Below are positions 7,511-12,570 of a stretch of 12,570 bases of DNA, one piece after another. Source of the DNA: Myxococcales bacterium (lineage in GTDB: Bacteria; Myxococcota; Polyangia; Fen-1088); the NCBI GenBank assembly GCA_003159055.1, contig PMLH01000173.1, positions 1 through 12,570 on the forward strand, given 5' to 3'. Positions within the stretch are counted from its first letter, which is position 1. Every line of letters starts with the position of its first letter. The notes beneath the pieces are model-generated. The model had not been told where the DNA came from. It saw only the letters and a program-made list of their open reading frames with translations, and did not search any database. A program made the translations under genes and the position numbers.

Positions 7511-7636
7511 TTTGCCGTGCAGAACCGGTTGAAAATGGCACGCGCTCCCGTCATCGACATGAAATCCAAGCGAGGCACTGGCTATCGCTTCGCCCCTCCG
7601 CCCAAGATAGCCGGGGATTTCTTCGCATGCAGATAG
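7511..7636 (+). pseudogene. Probable C-terminal remnant of an OmpR/PhoB-family response regulator
   Basis: In the frame ending at TAG 7634-7636 the translation contains VQNRLKMARAPVID followed by KRGTGYRF. This matches the end of the winged-helix DNA-binding domain of OmpR/PhoB regulators (V-x-x-R-L-R/K ... I-E/D ... RGxGYRF). The spacing before RGTGYRF is about two residues longer than usual. The frame is open upstream only to a TAA at 7466-7468 and contains neither the receiver domain nor most of the winged helix. Its stop overlaps the phoR start by ten bases, the arrangement common between a regulator and its kinase. I read it as the relic of a regulator-kinase operon whose first gene was largely deleted. 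The match is short, so chance remains possible. Confidence 0.45.
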
Positions 7637-9390
7637 GCGCTCGCGGAAAGCTGTTCCTGGTCACGTTGGCGTTGCTCGTCGTGTCCTTGGTTGCTGGCGA
7701 GATTTACCTAATCCCTGCCGTGGAACACGACCTGACCGAACGCATCCGGCAAGATCTCTATGTGCGCTTGGACCTGGTGGCCGAACGAGCAGCGACCTAC
7801 GCACCGCCGACCGACGCCTCGCCCGACTGGGATATTTTGGCGGACAGACTGGGCACACTGGCACGAGCGCGAGTGACCTTCATCAAAGAAGACGGTCGGG
7901 TCGTCGGCGATTCGGAAGTGCTGGCCCAGAACCTGGGCACCTTGGAAAATCATCGCGAGAGGCCGGAAGTCGCCGCCGCCTTCCACAGGCAAACCACGGA
8001 AAACATCCGCTACTCCGCCACCACCCATCAGCGCATGCTCTACGCGGCCAAGATCGTGTCCGGCGATTCCAAGATGGTGGCGAGGGTGAGCCTGCCTCTT
8101 GCCTGGGTCGACCATTCCAAGTCCAAGACACGCGCCTTGCTGTTCGGCGGAGCCTTGGTGGCTCTGCTGGCCGCCGTGCTCATGTCATCCGCCGCGGCCA
8201 TCATTCTCTCGCGCGGGCTGCGTGGGCTGACGGCCGTTGCACGGCGAATGGCGGGCGGCGATCTCGAAACGCGCAGCCGCGTGGAGACGACGGACGAGAT
8301 CGGCGAGCTCGGGCGAACGCTGGACCACTTGGCAGCCAATCTCTCGCATTCATTGCGCGAGCTGCGGGACGACCGCGATCTCCTGGGCCGCATTTTGGAA
8401 TCCATGCGCGAAGGCGTGTTGGTCATGGATGGCGCACACCGCATCTTGCTCGCCAATCCGTCCTTGCGTGAGATGTTGCTGCTCGACTCCGACGTGACCG
8501 GGCGCTCGACTATCGAGGTCATCCGCAACGCCGAGCTGCAAGCCATCGTCCAAAAGGCACTGGTGGGAACCGAGCCACTTGCCGGAGAGATCGAGGTGGC
8601 GGGTATCAAGCCCCGCCGGCTTCTGGTCTACGCGGCCCGGCTTTCGGGCGAACCACGCGCCCTCGTGCTGGTGCTTTTCGACGTGACCGAAATGCGACGG
8701 CTCGAAACTGTGCGACGGGATTTCGTGGCCAATGTGTCGCACGAGCTCCGCACGCCGGTGGCATCGGTGCGGTCGGCCGCCGAAACCCTGCGAATGGCCA
8801 TCGAGCACGACCCCAAGGCCGCGACCCAGTTCATCGACATCATCGAGCGCAACGGCCGGAGACTCGGCGAGCTCATCAACGACCTGCTCGACCTGTCGCG
8901 CATAGAGGCCAAGGAATATCGGCTGAAGGTCGAGGCCACCGATCTTCGCCCACTGTGCGAAAAGACGGTGTCCGCCTTCGCCGTGCGCGCCTCGTCGAGA
9001 AACATGCGCTTGACCGTGGATATCCAGGCCGGTTTTCCGCCCGCCATGGTTGACGCAAGCGCCTTCGACCGCATCCTGACCAACCTCGTCGACAACGCTC
9101 TCAAGTACTGTCCGGACGGCGCGAGCATTTCTGTCAGCGCGCGAGAGTCGGGACCAAAGATCCAGGTCATCGTGTCGGACAGCGGGCCTGGCATCGACGC
9201 CAAGCATCTGCCGCGCCTCTTCGAACGCTTCTATCGCGTGGACAACGGCCGCTCGCGCGACATGGGCGGAACTGGATTGGGCCTTTCCATCGTCAAGCAC
9301 CTGGTCGAGGCTATGGGTGGCGAGGTCAGCGTGGAAAGCTTGCCCGGCAAGGGCGCGACCTTCGCGTTCACCTTGTCCCGCCCCGAGTGA
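7627..9390 (+). CDS. phoR: PhoR-type phosphate-regulon sensor histidine kinase
   Basis: This inner-membrane kinase of 587 residues has transmembrane helix 1 at about 8-30 and an extracytoplasmic sensor domain at 31-165. The sensor has the pattern seen in extended PhoR proteins (RVTFIKEDGRVVGDS, NHRERPEV, IRYSATT, MLYAAKIV). Helix 2 lies at about 170-194, HAMP at 195-245 and PAS at about 250-355. HisKA carries the phosphoacceptor His372 in NVSHELRTP. The HATPase_c domain has an N box (NLVDNALKY, 486-494), G1 (DSGPG, 518-522), F box (LFERFYRVD) and G2 (GGTGLGLS, 547-554). All kinase motifs are intact. It should phosphorylate PhoB under phosphate limitation and be restrained by PhoU/PstB. A GGGGA nine bases before the ATG supports the start. 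The PhoR name is inferred from the pst-phoU genes directly downstream and from the sensor architecture. Confidence 0.92.
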   Translation: MQIGARGKLFLVTLALLVVSLVAGEIYLIPAVEHDLTERIRQDLYVRLDLVAERAATYAPPTDASPDWDILADRLGTLARARVTFIKEDGRVVGDSEVLAQNLGTLENHRERPEVAAAFHRQTTENIRYSATTHQRMLYAAKIVSGDSKMVARVSLPLAWVDHSKSKTRALLFGGALVALLAAVLMSSAAAIILSRGLRGLTAVARRMAGGDLETRSRVETTDEIGELGRTLDHLAANLSHSLRELRDDRDLLGRILESMREGVLVMDGAHRILLANPSLREMLLLDSDVTGRSTIEVIRNAELQAIVQKALVGTEPLAGEIEVAGIKPRRLLVYAARLSGEPRALVLVLFDVTEMRRLETVRRDFVANVSHELRTPVASVRSAAETLRMAIEHDPKAATQFIDIIERNGRRLGELINDLLDLSRIEAKEYRLKVEATDLRPLCEKTVSAFAVRASSRNMRLTVDIQAGFPPAMVDASAFDRILTNLVDNALKYCPDGASISVSARESGPKIQVIVSDSGPGIDAKHLPRLFERFYRVDNGRSRDMGGTGLGLSIVKHLVEAMGGEVSVESLPGKGATFAFTLSRPE

Positions 9391-9433
9391 CCGCCGCGTC
9401 GGGTCGGCTTCTGCCGAGGCCGGTCGCGAGGGT

Positions 9434-9451
9434 CTGTCACACAACTGTCAC
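9434..9451 (+). promoter_or_regulatory. Pho box (PhoB binding site) upstream of pstC
   Basis: Two CTGTCAC repeats start at 9434 and 9445, exactly 11 bases apart, and are followed by CAG. This agrees with the proteobacterial PhoB consensus of two 7-base CTGTCAT/C repeats separated by four A/T-rich bases. A weaker half-site, CCGCCAC (9467-9473), lies 22 bases further on in phase. The site is 47 bases before the pstC start and points the same way, so pstCAB-phoU should be activated by phospho-PhoB. A possible -10, GACAAT (9482-9487), is weak. Confidence 0.82.
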
Positions 9452-9498
9452 AGTGGCGAGGCTCGACCGCCACGTTTGTCTGACAATGTTTGCCGTGC

Positions 9499-10596
9499 AT
9501 GAACGGCAACCACATCGAACAGGCTAGGTTCACGGGCGACCGGTCCCCGAACGCATCTCCCGGGCCGAACACGCCCCGGCCCGAGGCGGCGCCGAATCGC
9601 AGCCTCGCGGCCGAGAGTCCGGAACACGCTTCGCCCAAGCGCACGCGCAGACTGGAAAGCCGCAGGCCGCCTATTACCGAACGGGTCACCGAGCTGTCGA
9701 TTCGCGTGCTCGCCTACTCGGCGGTGGCGGCGATGATTCTCATCCTCATCTTCATCGCCAAGGAGGCGTGGCCGATTCTCACCAGCTCGGCGATTCACCG
9801 CGAGGTGACCCTGGCCAAGATGTGGTTCGCCCAGCAATGGCCGGGCTACGATGCGCCCGAACACATATGGCAACCGGTGTCCGAAATTCCAAAGTATGGC
9901 GTGTGGCCGCTGGTCATTGGCACCACCAAAGTCACCTTGATCGCCATGCTCGTCGCCGTACCCTTGGCCATCAGCGCCGCTGTCTTTGTTTCGCAATATG
10001 CCGGCCGCCGCACGCGCGAGATCGTCAAGCCTGCCATTGAATTCCTGGCTGGTATTCCCTCGGTGGTGCTGGGCTTCTTTGCCCTGATGGTAATGGCATC
10101 TTGGTTCCAGGACCTGTTCGGATTCGACTCGCGGCTTAATGCCGTGGTGGCTGGCGTAGCGCTGTCGTTCGCGGTCATCCCGGTTGTCTTCACGGTTTGC
10201 GAAGAGGCGCTCGGCGCGGTTCCGCACAGCTACGTCGAGGCATCGGCCGCCCTGGGTGCGGCTCGCTGGCAGACCATCACCCGCGTCGTGCTTCCCGCGG
10301 CCGCGCCCGGCATCGCGGCCAGCATCGCGCTCGGACTCGGACGCGCCTTTGGTGAAACCATGATCGTGCTCATGGCGTCCGGCAACGCCGCGATTCTGTC
10401 AGCCAATCCCGCCGAGTCCGTGCGAACCCTGTCCGCCACCATCGCCGCCGAGCTGGCTGAGGTCGTGTTCGGTGGGCCACACTACACGGTGCTATTCGCG
10501 CTCGCGGTGCTGCTGTTTATTGTCACGTTCGGCATCAACTTCATGGGCGACCAGGCCATTGCGCGCATGAAGCGCCGGATGGGGGTGGCGGCGTGA
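9499..10596 (+). CDS. pstC: Phosphate ABC transporter permease PstC
   Basis: The product is 365 residues and forms the membrane channel of the high-affinity phosphate importer with PstA. An unusual hydrophilic extension, rich in Pro, Arg and Ser (about residues 1-65), precedes transmembrane helix 1 (about 67-88). A periplasmic loop (about 90-135) follows, then five further hydrophobic segments. The cytoplasmic EAA loop that docks PstB is clear: [20 protein letters not shown] then [12 protein letters not shown] (about 235-272). The start is uncertain. The ATG at 9499 is used; a TTG at 9490 is in frame, neither has a good ribosome binding site, and no better internal start precedes helix 1. It is the first gene after the Pho box. 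Its TGA overlaps the GTG of pstA by four bases. Confidence 0.93.
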   Translation: MNGNHIEQARFTGDRSPNASPGPNTPRPEAAPNRSLAAESPEHASPKRTRRLESRRPPITERVTELSIRVLAYSAVAAMILILIFIAKEAWPILTSSAIHREVTLAKMWFAQQWPGYDAPEHIWQPVSEIPKYGVWPLVIGTTKVTLIAMLVAVPLAISAAVFVSQYAGRRTREIVKPAIEFLAGIPSVVLGFFALMVMASWFQDLFGFDSRLNAVVAGVALSFAVIPVVFTVCEEALGAVPHSYVEASAALGAARWQTITRVVLPAAAPGIAASIALGLGRAFGETMIVLMASGNAAILSANPAESVRTLSATIAAELAEVVFGGPHYTVLFALAVLLFIVTFGINFMGDQAIARMKRRMGVAA

Positions 10597-11525
10597 AGCG
10601 CTCTTCGTTGCAGCGGTCGCGCTGGCCCAAGACCGGCGACATGGTTCTTTGGTTGGCCACTGGCCTCGCCACCCTGCTGGTGTTGGTCATTCTGCTGGTC
10701 ATTCTGGTCGACGTGGTCAAGAATGGAGCGCCGCGACTGACCCTCGGTTTTCTCACCAAGGCGCCCGCCGAAGGAATGACGGCTGGAGGCATCTTTCCTG
10801 CCATCTTCGGCACCGTGGCTCTGGTCATGTTGATGACCATCGCCGCGCTTCCCGCAGGCGTCGCAACCGCCATCTACCTGCACGAATACTCCAGGCCGAC
10901 CGCGTGGACCACCCGTATCGTTCGCATCGCCGTGAACAACCTCGCTGGCGTGCCATCCATCGTGTTCGGACTTTTCGGCCTTGGCTTCTTTGTCCAATTC
11001 GTCGGTGGCGGCATGGACAAGGTTTTCTACGGCGGCGACAAGGTCTTCGGCCAGCCGGCTTTGATCTGGGCCGCGCTGACCATGGCCATCCTGACCCTGC
11101 CAGTGGTCATCGTCGCCACCGAGGAGGCCTTGTCGAACGTCTCGCCCGACGTGCGACTGGCCTCCGCGGCGCTCGGTGCCACCAAGTTCCAGACCGTCAC
11201 CCGCGTCGTGCTTCCGCAGGCCGTGCCCGGCATCCTGACCGGCGCCATCCTGGCCATCAGTCGCGGCGCGGGCGAAGTTGCGCCGATCCTCTTCACCGGA
11301 GCCGCCTACTTCTTACCCACCCTGCCCCATTCCTTGCACGACCAATTCATGCAACTCGGGTATCACGTGTATGTGCTCGCCACGCAGTCTCCCGACGTGG
11401 ATGCCACGCGCCCGATTCTCTACTCCACGGTACTCGTGCTCCTGCTCCTGACCTTCGCGCTCAACGCCTCCGCCATCCTGGTTCGCTCACGCATGCGAAG
11501 ACGCTTTTCCCAATCTCACGGATGA
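10593..11525 (+). CDS. pstA: Phosphate ABC transporter permease PstA
   Basis: The product is 310 residues and the second permease subunit. It starts with GTG in a GTGA overlap with pstC, which implies translational coupling. The first helix is at about 17-42. The [18 protein letters not shown] segment and [18 protein letters not shown] are typical of PstA. The EAA loop lies at about 177-212 ([32 protein letters not shown]), followed by [16 protein letters not shown], a characteristic PstA stretch. The loop sequence is clearly paralogous to that of the preceding gene. Six hydrophobic segments are visible and the length is usual for the family. Its TGA overlaps the pstB ATG by four bases. Confidence 0.95.
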   Translation: MKRSSLQRSRWPKTGDMVLWLATGLATLLVLVILLVILVDVVKNGAPRLTLGFLTKAPAEGMTAGGIFPAIFGTVALVMLMTIAALPAGVATAIYLHEYSRPTAWTTRIVRIAVNNLAGVPSIVFGLFGLGFFVQFVGGGMDKVFYGGDKVFGQPALIWAALTMAILTLPVVIVATEEALSNVSPDVRLASAALGATKFQTVTRVVLPQAVPGILTGAILAISRGAGEVAPILFTGAAYFLPTLPHSLHDQFMQLGYHVYVLATQSPDVDATRPILYSTVLVLLLLTFALNASAILVRSRMRRRFSQSHG

Positions 11526-12313
11526 CCATGCAAATAGCAACGCTCCTCGACGATTCGGCCCCTGGAACCCTCGCCGTCAGACAGCTCTCGGTCTACTACG
11601 GCGACAAGAAGGCCTTGAATCCCGTCACCATGACCATTCCCGGTCGGCGGGTGACCGCTCTCATCGGCCCCTCGGGCTGTGGCAAATCCACCTTCTTGCG
11701 CTCTCTCAATCGCATGAACGAGATGATCCCAGGCTGCCGCGTTGAGGGCGTGGTCAAGCTCGACGACGAAGCCATCTATGGCCCCGGCGTCGATGCCGTG
11801 GCCGTGCGCCGACGAATCGGGATGGTCTTTCAGAAGTCCAACCCTTTCCCCAAGTCGATCTACGACAACGTCGCCTATGGCCTGCGCCTCGATGGAACGA
11901 AGGACCGCAGCGAGCTTGGCGGCCGGGTCGAGCGCGCGCTCAAGCACGCGGCACTGTGGGAGGAAGTGAAGAACCGTCTGCACGAAAGCGCCCTCGGGCT
12001 GTCGGGCGGGCAACAGCAGAGGCTCTGCATCGCGCGCGCGCTGGCGGTCGAACCCGACGTGATTCTGATGGACGAGCCGGCGTCGGCCCTGGATCCCATC
12101 GCAACCGCACACATCGAAGAGCTGATTCACGAGCTGGCCCACGACTACACGGTGGTCATCGTGACCCACAACATGCAGCAAGCGGCGCGCGTGTCGCACA
12201 ACACAGCTTTCTTCTACATGGGCGACCTAATCGAATTCGACACCACGCAAGTCATTTTCACCAAACCCACTCAATCCCGCACCGAGGACTACATCACCGG
12301 CCGCTTCGGATAG
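11522..12313 (+). CDS. pstB: Phosphate ABC transporter ATPase PstB
   Basis: The product is 263 residues and the cytoplasmic ATPase that drives phosphate import. Walker A is GPSGCGKST (49-57), the Q loop has Gln104 in [18 protein letters not shown], the signature is LSGGQQQRL (160-168), Walker B is ILMDEP (181-186, Asp184 and Glu185) and the H loop is His216 in VTHNM. The C-terminus [10 protein letters not shown] is diagnostic of PstB rather than other ABC ATPases. The ATG at 11522 overlaps the pstA stop as ATGA; a second in-frame ATG at 11528 would shorten it by two residues. All catalytic motifs are intact. phoU follows after 17 bases. Confidence 0.97.
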   Translation: MTMQIATLLDDSAPGTLAVRQLSVYYGDKKALNPVTMTIPGRRVTALIGPSGCGKSTFLRSLNRMNEMIPGCRVEGVVKLDDEAIYGPGVDAVAVRRRIGMVFQKSNPFPKSIYDNVAYGLRLDGTKDRSELGGRVERALKHAALWEEVKNRLHESALGLSGGQQQRLCIARALAVEPDVILMDEPASALDPIATAHIEELIHELAHDYTVVIVTHNMQQAARVSHNTAFFYMGDLIEFDTTQVIFTKPTQSRTEDYITGRFG

Positions 12314-12330
12314 CGGCAAGGACGAACGAC

Positions 12331-12570
12331 ATGGTTGGACGAGAACACACCGACAGGGAATACGAGCAGGAGCTGCGCCAACTGCGTGAACAGCTGCTGG
12401 TCATGGGCAGCCACGTCGAAACCATCATCGGCGACAGCATCCAGGCCCTCCTCGACCGGGACAGCAAGCTGGCGGAGCGAACCATTACGGCGGACAAGGT
12501 GGTCAATCGCATGGAGGTCGAGCTGGATGGACTTTGCCTACAAATCCTGGCCCGGCGGCAACCCGTGGCA
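12331..12570 (+). CDS. phoU: Phosphate signalling protein PhoU, 3' end outside window
   Basis: The first 80 codons are present and run off the right edge; the family is usually about 220-240 residues. The start ATG is preceded by AAGGA with eight bases of spacing. The sequence REYEQELRQLREQLLVMG then ETIIGDSIQALLDRD then DKVVNRMEVELD fits helices 1 to 3 of the first PhoU repeat. The acidic D55/N59/E62 set corresponds to the family's metal-binding E/D-x3-D region. PhoU is a cytoplasmic peripheral protein that restrains PhoR, and import through PstB, when phosphate is plentiful. Its place after pstB agrees with the usual operon order. phoB could follow outside the window. Confidence 0.93.
   Translation, partial: MVGREHTDREYEQELRQLREQLLVMGSHVETIIGDSIQALLDRDSKLAERTITADKVVNRMEVELDGLCLQILARRQPVA

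Noticed and set aside
9404..9417. Small inverted repeat TCGGC-TTCT-GCCGA just after phoR
   Set aside because: A five-base stem without a following T-run is too weak to call a terminator in GC-rich DNA.
8350..9444. Open frame of 364 codons on the minus strand opposite phoR
   Set aside because: The plus strand carries all histidine kinase motifs intact in one frame, so the antisense frame is a by-product of codon bias.
10240..11232. Near-identical stretches (for example CACCCGCGTCGTGCTTCC) at about 10278 and 11199
   Set aside because: They encode the same TRVVLP part of the EAA loop in the paralogous permeases PstC and PstA, so this is domain homology and not a mobile or recombination repeat.

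Overview
The window is GC-rich throughout and codes densely on both strands. It looks like a chromosomal segment of a Gram-negative bacterium, most likely Myxococcota or a related deltaproteobacterial lineage. The reasons are an outer-membrane DUF481-type beta-barrel gene with a signal peptide, a secreted sedolisin lipoprotein carrying Ig-like repeats, and a PhoB-type Pho box. The lineage is an inference from gene content, not from a marker gene.

Layout. (1) Positions 1-2765, minus strand: one long gene, cut by the left edge, for a lipobox-bearing S53 (sedolisin/kumamolisin) peptidase with a propeptide and at least three Ig-like repeats of about 100 residues at the C-terminal side. (2) 2766-3150: a divergent intergenic region. 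(3) 3151-7403, plus strand: a ferredoxin-like Fe-S protein, a DUF481-type outer-membrane beta-barrel protein, and a protein of about 720 residues with an N-terminal EF-hand, a CxxC...CxC cysteine cluster and C-terminal membrane helices. I do not recognise a described function for this last protein. The second and third genes are 31 bp apart and probably co-transcribed. (4) 7404-7626: a short gap with a strong hairpin over the preceding stop codon and what looks like the C-terminal remnant of an OmpR/PhoB-family response regulator. (5) 7627-12570, plus strand: the phosphate regulon block phoR, Pho box, pstC, pstA, pstB, phoU (phoU is cut by the right edge).

How the genes work together. PhoR is a membrane sensor kinase. 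PstC, PstA and PstB form the high-affinity phosphate ABC importer, with 4-bp stop/start overlaps between pstC/pstA and pstA/pstB. PhoU links importer state to PhoR. A near-consensus Pho box between phoR and pstC indicates that pstCAB-phoU is induced by phospho-PhoB, while phoR lies upstream of that control point. The periplasmic phosphate-binding gene pstS and an intact phoB are not in the window and must lie elsewhere if the system works. The conventional parts are well supported. The less ordinary parts are the EF-hand/cysteine membrane protein, the response-regulator remnant overlapping the phoR start, and the domain make-up of the sedolisin. I did not find a clearly new defence, mobile or RNA-based system.
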